Assembly: GCA_028285495.1 (NCBI GenBank)
Contig: JANQPB010000017.1
Coordinates: 124,001-188,000, forward strand
Length of the DNA stretch: 64,000 nt
Direction of reading: 5' to 3'
Source of the DNA: Acidimicrobiales bacterium
Lineage (GTDB): Bacteria; Actinomycetota; Acidimicrobiia; Acidimicrobiales; SZUA-35
Made by a program: the position numbers and the translations under genes. Every line of letters begins with the position of its first letter. The stretch's first letter is position 1. Shown here piece after piece: positions 44,209 through 52,054 of the stretch. Below the pieces are notes generated by a model that saw only the letters and a list, made by a program, of their open reading frames with translations, did no database searches and was not told the DNA's origin.

Positions 44209-45065
44209 CCGGCACCGGTCCGTCGGCTCCGAGCACGGGCCGGAGCGAGCGGGACGGGGTGTCTCCCGAGGAGGCTGCGGCGGTCGGCCATCGCAGCCCG
44301 CCCCGGTTCCTCCGGGTGGCCGAGTACCACGCACGGCTCTACCGGCGGGTCTGGCGAGGCACGCTGGTCAGCACGATCCTCGGCCCGATCCTCTATCTGG
44401 TGGCGATGGGGGTCGGCGTCGGCACCCTGATCGACGACAGCCCGACCGCTGACCTCGGCGTCCCCTACGTGCAGTTCGTCGCCCCCGGGATGATGGCGGC
44501 CGCGGCCATGCAGACCGCCGTGGCCCAGTCGCTGTACCCGGTGCTGGCGTCGGTGAAGTGGATCCGAACCGCCTACGGTCTCATCGCCACGCCGTTGCGG
44601 CCGATCGACATCGCCATCGGTCTGCAGGCCTGGCTGGTGGTCCAGCTGCTGGCGGCGGCAACGGTCTTCCTGGCGGTGGCCGGCGTCGCCGGCGCCGTCC
44701 GCTCGCCGCTCGCCGTCCTGGCCCCGTTCGCCGCAGCCCTCGGCGGTCTGGCCTACTCCGCCGGCGGCGCGGCCTGGGCGGTGAGCCGCGAGTCGGAGCA
44801 GTCGTTCCAACCGATCCTCCGGCTCGGGATCCTGCCGTCGTTCCTGCTGTCCGGCACGTTCTTCCCGGTTTCGCAGCTGCCGGCGGCGCTGGAGGCCCTG
44901 GCGGTGGTGACGCCGCTGTGGCACTCCGTCAGCCTCGTCCGTGGCCTCACCGCCGGCACCCTGGGGGGCGCGGCGGCCGCCGGCCACGTCGCCGTGCTCG
45001 TCGCCTACGTCGCCGTCGGGCTCGCCGCCGGGGCCAGGGCCTACGAGCGGAGGCTGCACCCGTGA
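44205..45065 (+). CDS. ABC-2 transporter permease (first)
   Basis: A 286-residue protein with six hydrophobic segments. The motif LGPILYLVAMGVGVGTLID and the ATP..P.DI.IG cytoplasmic segment (LIATPLRPIDIAIGLQ) are those of NodJ/ABC-2 permeases. It overlaps both the ATPase gene and the second permease gene by four bases, so all three are translationally coupled. Confidence 0.87.
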   Translation: MTGTGPSAPSTGRSERDGVSPEEAAAVGHRSPPRFLRVAEYHARLYRRVWRGTLVSTILGPILYLVAMGVGVGTLIDDSPTADLGVPYVQFVAPGMMAAAAMQTAVAQSLYPVLASVKWIRTAYGLIATPLRPIDIAIGLQAWLVVQLLAAATVFLAVAGVAGAVRSPLAVLAPFAAALGGLAYSAGGAAWAVSRESEQSFQPILRLGILPSFLLSGTFFPVSQLPAALEALAVVTPLWHSVSLVRGLTAGTLGGAAAAGHVAVLVAYVAVGLAAGARAYERRLHP

Positions 45066-45958
45066 CCGCAACCGAGTCGAGGACCGGCCGCGGTTCCGGC
45101 GGCGCCCGGCGGGCGCCCGGCGTTCGCGGCCGCCTGAGCTCGGTTGCCCGACTGGCGATGCCGGGCGCCACCGGCCGGGCCCGCCACGTCACCGTTCGCA
45201 ATGCGCTGGCGGCGAGGAGCAACTACGGGCCGCTGGCCACCGGCCTGGTCGAGCCGTTCTTCTACCTCCTCTCGATCGGGGTCGGCGTCGGCGCCCTGGT
45301 CGGCGAGGTCGTCGACGACGGCGTGAGCTACGACTACACGACGTTCGTCGCCCCGGCCATGCTGGCGGCGGCGGCGATGAACGGCGCCATCTCCGAGAGC
45401 ACGTTCAACATCTTCGCCAAGCTCCGCTGGGACCGCCTGTACGACGCGCTGATCGCCACGCCGCTGACGCCCTCCGACGTCGCCCTCGGCGAGCTGTTGT
45501 TCGCCCAGCTCCGGGGCACGCTCTACAGCGCCGTGTTCCTGGTCACGATGACTGCGCTCGGTCTGGTCCCGAGCTGGTGGGCGGTGCTGGCCGTCCCGGC
45601 CGCCACCCTGATCGGGGTGGCGTTCTCGGCCGCCGGGCTGAGCGCCGTGACGTGGTTCCGGGCGTGGGAGGACTCCGAGGCGGTGATCGGGGTCCAAGTG
45701 GTCCTCTTCCTGTTCTCGGCCACCTTCTACCCCCTGTCGGTCTACCCCGAGCCGCTGCAGTGGGTGGCCCGGCTCTCGCCGCTGTATCACGGTTCGGCGC
45801 TGTGCCGTGACCTGATCCTCGGCCGCCCTGCCTGGTCCGACGTCGGCCACGTCGCCTTCCTGGTGGTGATGGCGGTGGTCGGGCTCCGGGTCGCCGCCCA
45901 CCGCTTCACGGTGCTGCTCTACGACGAGGGGGGCGGTGAGGCCCACGCCCCCCGCTGA
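45062..45958 (+). CDS. ABC-2 transporter permease (second)
   Basis: A 298-residue homologue of the preceding permease. EPFFYLLSIGVGVGALVGEV and LYDALIATPLTPSDVALGE repeat the same motifs, so the pair probably forms a heterodimer with the ATPase dimer. GTG 45062 overlaps the previous stop (GTGA). The 3' end faces the MFS gene. Confidence 0.87.
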   Translation: MTATESRTGRGSGGARRAPGVRGRLSSVARLAMPGATGRARHVTVRNALAARSNYGPLATGLVEPFFYLLSIGVGVGALVGEVVDDGVSYDYTTFVAPAMLAAAAMNGAISESTFNIFAKLRWDRLYDALIATPLTPSDVALGELLFAQLRGTLYSAVFLVTMTALGLVPSWWAVLAVPAATLIGVAFSAAGLSAVTWFRAWEDSEAVIGVQVVLFLFSATFYPLSVYPEPLQWVARLSPLYHGSALCRDLILGRPAWSDVGHVAFLVVMAVVGLRVAAHRFTVLLYDEGGGEAHAPR

Positions 45959-45965
45959 GCCCGTT

Positions 45966-46025
45966 GTCACCGGGCGTCGGGGCGCGGGGTGGTGGCTCGA
46001 TCGCTCTCGTGATCGGCCGGGTGAC
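45966..46025. terminator. Weak inverted repeat between convergent transporter genes
   Basis: GTCACCGG (45966-45973) pairs with CCGGGTGAC (46017-46025) with one bulge, and a 5-bp hairpin CGATC/GATCG lies between them. It fills the 76-base gap; tentative. Confidence 0.3.
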
Positions 46026-46034
46026 CGTCGTCGG

Positions 46035-47204
46035 TCAGCCGGCGACGGCGGCCGGGCGAGGCCCGAGCTGCTCGTCCGACCCTTGCAGGACCCGGGCCAG
46101 TGCGGCGAGACCGAGGCCGGCGCCGATCACGGCGGCACCGACGAACACCCGCTGGTCGACCGAGCCGTAGACCGACGGAGCGACGGCTGCGGCCACGGTG
46201 GCGGCCGACAGCCCGGCCGTCTCCAGCAGGGCCGAGCCGACGGCGGCCCGCTCGGCTCCGGTCACCTCCAGCACGAGCACCTGGGCGCTGATCGAGGCGA
46301 ACGACTCACTCAGCCCGTGCAGGAACCCGCAGAAGGTGGCGACGAGGACCGTCGGGGCGAAGCCGTAGCCGAGCATGGCCGGAATGAGACCGACGAGGGC
46401 CGGGAGCATGACCCGAGCCCCGCCGAGCCGCTCGGCCAGGTTGCCGGCGATGCGGGGAAGCACGAGCATCGGTGCCCCGACGGCGAGGATGGCGACGGCC
46501 ACACCGCTCGTCGAGGCGCCGAGGTCGGTCAGGAAGCGGTCGATCAGGGCGTCGAAGACGCCGATGAAGCCGAACACGACGAACTGGATCAGCATCGCCG
46601 CCTGGACCTTCGGCCGGGCCAGCAGCCGGCCGAGGTCGGAGTAGTCGACCGGTGTGGCGGCGACCTCGGCCCGCAGGATGCTCCTGGTCGCCGGGATGCC
46701 GACGACGATCAGCGACAGGCTGACGAACAGGAACGGGGCCTCGAGGCCGAGCGGCTCGAACGCGGCCCCGATGATCGGACCCATGATGAAGCCGGCGACG
46801 GCGGTCGACAGCAGGATGCCGAGCTTGGCCCCGCCGCCGACGGTGTCGAGGCCGAGCAGCGCCTTGCGGGCCAGGAGGCCGAACACGCCGAGACCGACGC
46901 CACTCAGCCCCCGGCTGCCGGCCAGGACCAGCATCGACGAGCCGTAGGCGAAACCGATCGGCCCGATGATGCCGGCGGCGAGGGCGAGCACGGCCAGCAC
47001 CTGCGATCGGCCCTGGTCGGCCAGCGGGGCCAGCACGAGCTGGGCGACGAGTGCCGCCCCGAACCCGGTGGCGGCGATCGCCCCGACCTCCCAGTCGGCC
47101 AGGCCGTGCAGCCGCTGGACGTCCTCGAGGAACACGAAGACGACGCCGAGCGCAGAGGTCAGCAGGAAGTTCGTGATGTAGATCAGCCAGGCCCTCACCT
47201 CCAC
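46035..47204 (-). CDS. Major facilitator superfamily transporter
   Basis: A 389-residue protein with about twelve membrane helices. LAPLADQGRSQVLAV corresponds to the helix 2-3 loop motif (usually GxLaDRxGrR), and the second half has LPRIAGNLAERLGGARVMLP at the equivalent place. Substrate unknown. The start could be GTG 47204 or GTG 47198; a TAGGCT box (minus strand) ends six bases before the latter. The zinc-ribbon gene lies upstream on the same strand. Confidence 0.82.
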   Translation of the reverse strand: MEVRAWLIYITNFLLTSALGVVFVFLEDVQRLHGLADWEVGAIAATGFGAALVAQLVLAPLADQGRSQVLAVLALAAGIIGPIGFAYGSSMLVLAGSRGLSGVGLGVFGLLARKALLGLDTVGGGAKLGILLSTAVAGFIMGPIIGAAFEPLGLEAPFLFVSLSLIVVGIPATRSILRAEVAATPVDYSDLGRLLARPKVQAAMLIQFVVFGFIGVFDALIDRFLTDLGASTSGVAVAILAVGAPMLVLPRIAGNLAERLGGARVMLPALVGLIPAMLGYGFAPTVLVATFCGFLHGLSESFASISAQVLVLEVTGAERAAVGSALLETAGLSAATVAAAVAPSVYGSVDQRVFVGAAVIGAGLGLAALARVLQGSDEQLGPRPAAVAG

Positions 47205-47252
47205 AGCCTAGAGCCGGCGGTCGGCGGGGGCCGCTTCGTTTTTTTGCCGCGA

Positions 47253-47660
47253 TCAGAGGTCGAGCACGTCGTCGAAGAGGTCCTCGAGCGCATCGGCCAG
47301 TCGTTTCGACCGCTTCCTTTTCTTCTTCGGCTTCTTGCGGTCGTCGTCGCGGTCCCGGTCTCGGTCGCGGCGCTCGTCGTACCGGGCCCGACGGTCGTCG
47401 TCTCGGTCGTCGTCTCGGTCGTCGACGGGTCGGGGCCGCTCGGCGGTGGCCGTTCCGGTCTTGGCCGTGGCCGGCCGGTCGCGGGCGGTGTCGCTCGGAC
47501 CGGCCCATGGTGCGGGTGCGGGCGGCGCCTCGGTCGAAACCAGGCGGTCGAGCTCGCCCCGGTCGAGCCAGATCCCCTTGCACCGGGGACACACGTCGAT
47601 CTCGATGCCGGCCCGGTAGTGGGCCTGGAGGGTCTCGTTCTGGCACAGTGGGCACTGCAT
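47253..47660 (-). CDS. Zinc-ribbon (TFIIB-type) protein with a charged tail
   Basis: A 135-residue protein. Residues 1-41 form a zinc ribbon (CPLCQNE, then VCPRCKGIWLDRGELDRLV), typical of the bacterial zf-TFIIB family. The rest is low-complexity: Pro/Ala-rich, then a long Asp/Arg run and a Lys/Arg cluster (KKPKKKRKRSKR), ending in an acidic helix. The charged tail could bind nucleic acid or fold on contact with a partner. No function is established. Confidence 0.75.
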   Translation of the reverse strand: MQCPLCQNETLQAHYRAGIEIDVCPRCKGIWLDRGELDRLVSTEAPPAPAPWAGPSDTARDRPATAKTGTATAERPRPVDDRDDDRDDDRRARYDERRDRDRDRDDDRKKPKKKRKRSKRLADALEDLFDDVLDL

Positions 47661-47724
47661 GGCGGGTTCGCTCCGATCGGTCGGGGCTGTTCGGGGTGTC
47701 GGGGCCGGTGAGCCGGCCGGTTCG

Positions 47725-48213
47725 TCAGAGGTGCTCGATCTCGCGGTGGGCCGCCTCCAGGGCCTTGACGTCGAGCGCGAGCTGGTCGATCTCGCGCCGG
47801 GCGGCGTCGTCGGTCGCCCGCAGCCCGAGCTCGCTGGTGCGGAACGCGAGGGTCTCCAGGTCGGTGACGGTGGCCTCGATCTGCTGGTCGAGCTGGTCGA
47901 GGCGGTTCAGGAGGTCGTTGACCGTCTCGTGGCGGCGGCGCAGCGAGGCGACGAGCGCCGGGTCGGCGTCCGGGGAGCGCAGCGCCGCCTTCAGGTCGGC
48001 CGACACCCTGGCCTGGTCGAGCCCACTCAGGGTCCGATGGAGGTGGACGCGGTCGCCTTCGGCCTCCGACAGGGACCGTTGCACGGTGGCCAGCTGGTTC
48101 TCGATCAGGTCGCCCGGCCGGTTGCCGAGGATGGTGGCCCTGGCCCGGTCGACCCGCCGCTGCCATGCGGGGGGCGGAGGGGGTGAGCCGCGGTCGGCGA
48201 ACGTCCCGGTCAT
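47725..48213 (-). CDS. Coiled-coil protein of unknown function
   Basis: A 162-residue soluble protein, mostly helical with Leu/Ile heptads over residues 40-160 (for example LNRLDQLDQQIEATVTDLETL). No cysteine, signal peptide or membrane segment. The Pro-rich N terminus is probably disordered. It follows the probable selenoprotein gene after 28 bases on the same strand and could be co-transcribed. I do not recognise the family. Confidence 0.65.
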   Translation of the reverse strand: MTGTFADRGSPPPPPAWQRRVDRARATILGNRPGDLIENQLATVQRSLSEAEGDRVHLHRTLSGLDQARVSADLKAALRSPDADPALVASLRRRHETVNDLLNRLDQLDQQIEATVTDLETLAFRTSELGLRATDDAARREIDQLALDVKALEAAHREIEHL

Positions 48214-48241
48214 CGGCGGTTGCGGACGGGTGACCGCCCGC

Positions 48242-48550
48242 TCAGTGGCGGTGCCGGCACGCGGCCGTGTGCTGATGGCGGGCGACGGCGACCAGCCGCT
48301 GACCGAGCAGCTTCCTGCGGGTCACCAGCTCGATGCGGCTGGCGTACTGGATCAGCGGCTTGGCCACGAGGATCGTGACGTCGTCGTGGTGGATCTTCCG
48401 GTAGCCGGACGTGTTCTTGCCCTTGAGGTAGGTGTCGACCGACACCTCTTCGGAGCCGCCTCAACCGATGGCGTTGATGTAGTCGACCGCCGCCGTGCCG
48501 CCCTTGTTGCGCACGATCGCCAACGCTTCATCACTGATGGCCAGATCCAT
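48242..48550 (-). CDS. Probable selenoprotein, HesB/IscA-like, with in-frame UGA as Sec30
   Basis: Reading from ATG 48550 gives 29 codons, then UGA at 48463-48461, then 72 more codons to a TGA stop at 48242-48244, for 102 residues. The segments on both sides read as one protein: ISDEALAIVRNKGG and VDYINAIG before the UGA, GGSEEVSVDTYLKGKN and TRRKLLGQRLVAVARHQH after it. The layout (short N-terminal helix, a strand ending in a redox residue, then a beta-rich half) recalls HesB-like proteins, one of the known bacterial selenoprotein families; that family link is by eye. A SECIS-like hairpin sits 20 nt after the UGA (48431-48446). ATG 48550 is six bases after a TAGCAT box (48557-48562, minus strand). 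A conventional caller would report only the 67-codon 3' part from GTG 48445. A sequencing error (TGC to TGA) or a broken gene is the alternative. Confidence 0.7.
48431..48446 (-). promoter_or_regulatory. Candidate bacterial SECIS hairpin
   Basis: Read on the minus strand, GGTGTC (48446-48441), loop GGTC (48440-48437) and GACACC (48436-48431) form a perfect 6-bp stem with a GGUC tetraloop. The loop begins 20 nt after the UGA. In E. coli fdhF the SelB-binding hairpin also presents GGUC in its loop, 18 nt after its UGA. Position, loop sequence and stem length all fit. Confidence 0.7.
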
Positions 48551-48556
48551 CCACCA

Positions 48557-48589
48557 ATGCTACCGGCTGCCCGTGCCAGCCAATAGAGT
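48557..48589. promoter_or_regulatory. Divergent leaderless promoters of the selenoprotein and aldo/keto reductase genes
   Basis: TAGCAT on the minus strand (48557-48562) is six bases before ATG 48550. TAGAGT on the plus strand (48584-48589) is seven bases before GTG 48597. Only 46 bases separate the two start codons, so both genes probably start transcription at or next to their first codon. Confidence 0.5.
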
Positions 48590-48596
48590 CGAGCGG

Positions 48597-49499
48597 GTGA
48601 GCGCATCTCTCGTCGACGCCAGCCCCCGAACCCTCGGATCCTTCACGGTCGGTCCCCTCGCCTTCGGGTGCTGGAGGCTCACCACCGCCTCGACCGATGA
48701 CGCCAGGGCGCTCGTCGAGACCGCCCTCGATGCCGGCATGAACCTCATCGACAACGCCGATGTCTACGGGCTCGACTGGGGCGGACGCGGCTTCGGTGAC
48801 AACGAGGTCGTGCTCGGCAAGGTGCTGGCCGCCGCACCCGAGCTGCGGGAGCGGATGGTGTTGGCCACCAAGGGTGGGATCCGGCCGCCGACGCCCTACG
48901 ACTCCAGCCCGGCCTACCTGCGCCAGGCGTGCGAGGACAGCCTCGGCCGGCTCGGCGTCGACGTCATCGACCTGTACCAGATCCATCGCCCCGACTTCTA
49001 CACCCACCCGGCGGCCGTGGCCGAGACGCTGGTGGCGCTGCGGGACGAGGGCAAGATCCGCGAGGTCGGCGTGTCCAACCACCTGCCGTCGCAGACCGAG
49101 GCGCTGCAGGCCCACCTGCCGTTCCCGCTGGTGGCCGACCAGCCCGAGTTCTCGCTCGTCGCCCTCGGTCCGCTCCGCGACGGTGTGCTCGACGGGGCCA
49201 TGGCCAACGGTCGGGTCCCGCTTGCCTGGAGCCCGCTGGCCGGCGGCCGGCTGGCGACCGGCGACGGCCTGCCGCCCGACCTGCTGGCGGTCATGGACGA
49301 GCTGGCCGAGCGGGAGGGGGTCAGCCGGGCGACGCTGGCCATCGCCTTCGTGCTGGCCCACCCGTCGCGTCCGGTTGCCATCGTCGGCACCCAGCGTCCG
49401 GAGCGGTTGACCGAGCAGGCGGCCGCCGCCGGGGTCGGCCTCGACCGCGATGACGTTTACCGACTCATCCAGGCCAGCGAGGGCCAACCGCTGCCCTAG
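48597..49499 (+). CDS. Aldo/keto reductase
   Basis: A 300-residue (beta/alpha)8 NADPH-dependent oxidoreductase. NLIDNADVYGLDWGG carries the catalytic Asp and Tyr, LATKGGIRPPTPYDSS the Lys, and YQIHRPD the His. The C-terminal VAIVGTQRPERLTEQ fits cofactor binding. It resembles the YdhF/oxidoreductase branch. A 7-bp hairpin follows the stop. It is divergent from the putative selenoprotein gene. Confidence 0.88.
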   Translation: MSASLVDASPRTLGSFTVGPLAFGCWRLTTASTDDARALVETALDAGMNLIDNADVYGLDWGGRGFGDNEVVLGKVLAAAPELRERMVLATKGGIRPPTPYDSSPAYLRQACEDSLGRLGVDVIDLYQIHRPDFYTHPAAVAETLVALRDEGKIREVGVSNHLPSQTEALQAHLPFPLVADQPEFSLVALGPLRDGVLDGAMANGRVPLAWSPLAGGRLATGDGLPPDLLAVMDELAEREGVSRATLAIAFVLAHPSRPVAIVGTQRPERLTEQAAAAGVGLDRDDVYRLIQASEGQPLP

Positions 49500-49504
49500 G
49501 GCTA

Positions 49505-49522
49505 GGGGCGGTGCTCCGCCCC
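49505..49522 (+). terminator. Terminator after the aldo/keto reductase gene
   Basis: GGGGCGG-TGCT-CCGCCCC is a perfect 7-bp hairpin starting six bases after the stop codon, followed by a second hairpin GCCCC-GAC-GGGGC a few bases on. No T-run is present. Confidence 0.5.
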
Positions 49523-49605
49523 GACCGCCCCGACGGGGCACACCGGGTCGACGCCGGTCGCCGGCGTCGGCCAAGACCTGCGTCGGCGGTGGCGGCGGCG
49601 GTCGG

Positions 49606-49824
49606 TCAGCGCCAGTCGTCGAGCGGCGGGAGCGAGCCGAAGTCGAGGTCGAGGCCGTCGTCCAGGGGCTCGGCCGGCTGGGTCATCTCGGTCGGCTCCT
49701 GCTTCGGCTCCATGCCAAGCGCGTTGGCCAGCCCGATCATGGCCGCCATCAGGATCGAGCCGTTCGGCCGGGGCGGCGGCACCGGCAGGGCGACGGTCCG
49801 CTCGGGCGTGGCATCGCGCTCCAC
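49606..49824 (-). CDS. Small acidic protein of unknown function
   Basis: A 72-residue protein with a Pro-rich start, a hydrophobic patch (ILMAAMIGLANALGM, possibly an amphipathic or membrane helix) and an acidic, Pro/Leu-rich tail. GGAGG lies close before GTG 49824. Third positions are strongly G/C as in its neighbours. No family recognised; it could be spurious. Confidence 0.5.
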   Translation of the reverse strand: MERDATPERTVALPVPPPRPNGSILMAAMIGLANALGMEPKQEPTEMTQPAEPLDDGLDLDFGSLPPLDDWR

Positions 49825-49895
49825 GCCTCCAGTATGGCCCGGTGGCAGGCCGCGACCGGGGTCGGTGGCGCGCCCGCCATCGGTCGCCGCCGGCC

Positions 49896-50654
49896 TCAGA
49901 GGGTCTCGGTGAACCAGGCCCGGACGATGGTGAGCAGCCGTTCGGCGTCGTCGCGATCGCCGAACAGGTGACCACCGGTGTCGAGGGCGGCCAGCTTCTT
50001 CGGCGGCCCGGCCGCCCGGTACAACGCCTCGGCGTTGTCGAAGCCGACGATCGTGTCGTCACGGGCGTGGACCACGCAGTACGGCCGCCCGAGCAGCGCC
50101 GCCCGGGCCGTCACGTCGTGGGCCGACAGGTCGTGCACGAACGCAGGGTTGAGCCGGAACCTGCGGCCGGCGACGGTGACCGTGGCCGACTCGCCGCTGG
50201 CCAGCGTCGGCCACTGGGCCTCCAGCAGGTGTCGCACGTGGCTCGCGTCGGCCGGGGCCCCGATCGTCACCAGGGAGCGGACGGTCTTGAGCCGCTGGGC
50301 GGCCAGCACGGCTGCCGCCCCGCCCAGGCTGTGGCCGATCAGCCCGCACGGTCCGAACCCGCGGCTGATCAGCGCCGCCGCGGCCCGGGTCAGGTCGGAC
50401 ACGTTGGCGCTCAGCGTCGTGTCGGCGAAGTCCCCACCCGACTCGCCGAGACCGGTGAAGTCGAACCGCATGGCCGCCAGCCCGGCGTCGGCCAGGCCCG
50501 AGGCCAGCCGGGTCATCGTGTGCAGGTCCTTGGAGCAGGTGAAGCAGTGGGCCATCAGGACCGCCCCGGTTGCCCGCCCCTCCGGCCGGTGAAGCCGGGC
50601 CGACAGGGTCGCCCCCTGCGAACCGACGAAATCGATCTCCTCGATGGTGCTCAC
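49896..50654 (-). CDS. Alpha/beta-hydrolase of the OsmC-associated type, without OsmC domain
   Basis: A 252-residue alpha/beta hydrolase with MAHCFTCSKDLHTMTRLA after strand 3, FDFTGLGESGGDF, LIGHSLGGAAAVLAA (nucleophile Ser) and DTGGHLFGD (catalytic His). The HCFTCSKD motif is characteristic of hydrolase domains normally fused to an OsmC redox domain; here the C-terminal OsmC part is missing and no osmC gene is adjacent. A TAGGCT box (50661-50666, minus strand) lies six bases before GTG 50654. Confidence 0.85.
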   Translation of the reverse strand: MSTIEEIDFVGSQGATLSARLHRPEGRATGAVLMAHCFTCSKDLHTMTRLASGLADAGLAAMRFDFTGLGESGGDFADTTLSANVSDLTRAAAALISRGFGPCGLIGHSLGGAAAVLAAQRLKTVRSLVTIGAPADASHVRHLLEAQWPTLASGESATVTVAGRRFRLNPAFVHDLSAHDVTARAALLGRPYCVVHARDDTIVGFDNAEALYRAAGPPKKLAALDTGGHLFGDRDDAERLLTIVRAWFTETL

Positions 50655-50691
50655 GCTGCGAGCCTACGACGGCCCGGCCCCGCCACGGCGG

Positions 50692-51912
50692 TCAGCCGCC
50701 ACCGCCGGCTCCGTCGTCGAGCTCGGCCAGCACCGCCTCGGTGTGCTCGCCCAGCGCCGGCACCGGGCCCTGGGGCCGGGCCGGCCGGCCGTCGAACCGG
50801 ACCGGTGGTGCCACCGTCGTGAGCGTCTGGTCGCCGTCGACGGTCTCGACGAAGGATCCGAGGGCGGCGGCCTGGGGGTCGGCGACGACCTCGGCCGCGG
50901 TCTGGCACGGCGCCCACCACACGTCGTGCTCGGCGAACACCTCGGCCCAGTGGTCGAGGTCGTCGGCGGCGAACACCTCGTCGAGCAGGGCGATCAGCTC
51001 GAGGCGGTTGGCGGCGATCTTGCGTGCGGAGTCGAACCGCTCGTCGTCGGCCAGCTCGGGGCGCTCGATCGCCCGGCACAGGTTGGGGAAGTGCCTGGCC
51101 GCCTCGACGCCGATGAGGTAGAACCAGCGCTCGTCGCCGGCCCGGTACGAGTTGACCATCGGCGTCGGGAAGTCGTGGCGTGGCTTCATCGAGCCGAGGC
51201 GCCCGAGGGTGGCCTGGGTCGACAGGTCGAGCGACATGGCGTAGAGACCGGTCTCGAACAGCGAGGTCTCGACCAACCGCCCCCGCCCGGTCCGCCCCCG
51301 CTCGACCAGCGCCGCCAGCACCCCCGCACAGGTGGCCAGACCCGTCGTGTGGTCGCCGATGGCGCTCCGCAGGTTGATCGGGGCCTCGTCCGTCGGCCGA
51401 TTCGTCCTGGCCATGCCGGTCCTGGCCACGAAGGCACCGATGTCGTAGCCGGGCGTGTTGCGCTCTGGCCCGACCGAGCCGTACCCGGTCTGGGCCGCCA
51501 CGACCATCCCGGGATGGCGGTCGAGCACCTCGGTCGGGTCCAGGTCGAGCTTCTCCAGCGCCTTCGGTCGGAGGTTGGTCACGAACACGTCCGCCCCGTC
51601 GAGGAGCCGCTCGAACGTGGCCCGGCCGCCGTCGTCGGTGAGGTCGACGACGACGCTCCGCTTGCCCCGGTTGTCCTGGGCGAAGCCGGGGTTCGGCAAC
51701 TCCTTGTCGATGCCGAGCGCCTTGAAGAAGCCCCGTTGGGGATCGCCGTCCGGGCCCTCGACCTTCACCACATCGGCCCCCCAGTCGGCCATCAGCCCGG
51801 CGGCCGACGGGCCGGCCACCCACTGGGCCAACTCAACCACCCGGATCCCGTCGAGGGGCAACGGCGCCGCCCCCGACTCCGGTTCCGGTCCCGACGTCGA
51901 TGCTGCGGTCAC
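50692..51912 (-). CDS. Family III CoA-transferase (CaiB/BaiF)
   Basis: A 406-residue CoA-transferase. IRVVELAQWVAGPSAAGLMADWGADVVKVEGP opens the domain, RGKRSVVVDL and DVFVTNLRP follow, and GYDIGAFVARTG contains the expected catalytic Asp. These enzymes move CoA between carboxylic acids by a ternary complex; the acid here is not known. GGAGG precedes GTG 51912. The hydrolase gene lies 37 bases downstream. Confidence 0.88.
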   Translation of the reverse strand: MTAASTSGPEPESGAAPLPLDGIRVVELAQWVAGPSAAGLMADWGADVVKVEGPDGDPQRGFFKALGIDKELPNPGFAQDNRGKRSVVVDLTDDGGRATFERLLDGADVFVTNLRPKALEKLDLDPTEVLDRHPGMVVAAQTGYGSVGPERNTPGYDIGAFVARTGMARTNRPTDEAPINLRSAIGDHTTGLATCAGVLAALVERGRTGRGRLVETSLFETGLYAMSLDLSTQATLGRLGSMKPRHDFPTPMVNSYRAGDERWFYLIGVEAARHFPNLCRAIERPELADDERFDSARKIAANRLELIALLDEVFAADDLDHWAEVFAEHDVWWAPCQTAAEVVADPQAAALGSFVETVDGDQTLTTVAPPVRFDGRPARPQGPVPALGEHTEAVLAELDDGAGGGG

Positions 51913-52054
51913 GACGGCATCCTCCAGCTCACCTCTCGACGATGGCCATCGACGGCCGCTCCGGCGCCCCTCGGCGCCCGTTGAGCAGACGCTAACGGGC
52001 GGCGGCCCGGCCGGGCAATCCGGTCGGGCCGCGGGCCGCTAGCGTGGTCCGGCC

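Noticed and set aside
47238..47244. Run of seven T residues as a terminator
   Set aside because: Genes on both sides are on the minus strand, where the run reads as A. There is no hairpin before it on the plus strand and nothing is transcribed into it from that side.
48352..48606. An 84-codon minus-strand frame overlapping the probable selenoprotein gene
   Set aside because: It is an Arg/Ser/Thr-rich shadow in another frame and would overlap the aldo/keto reductase start.
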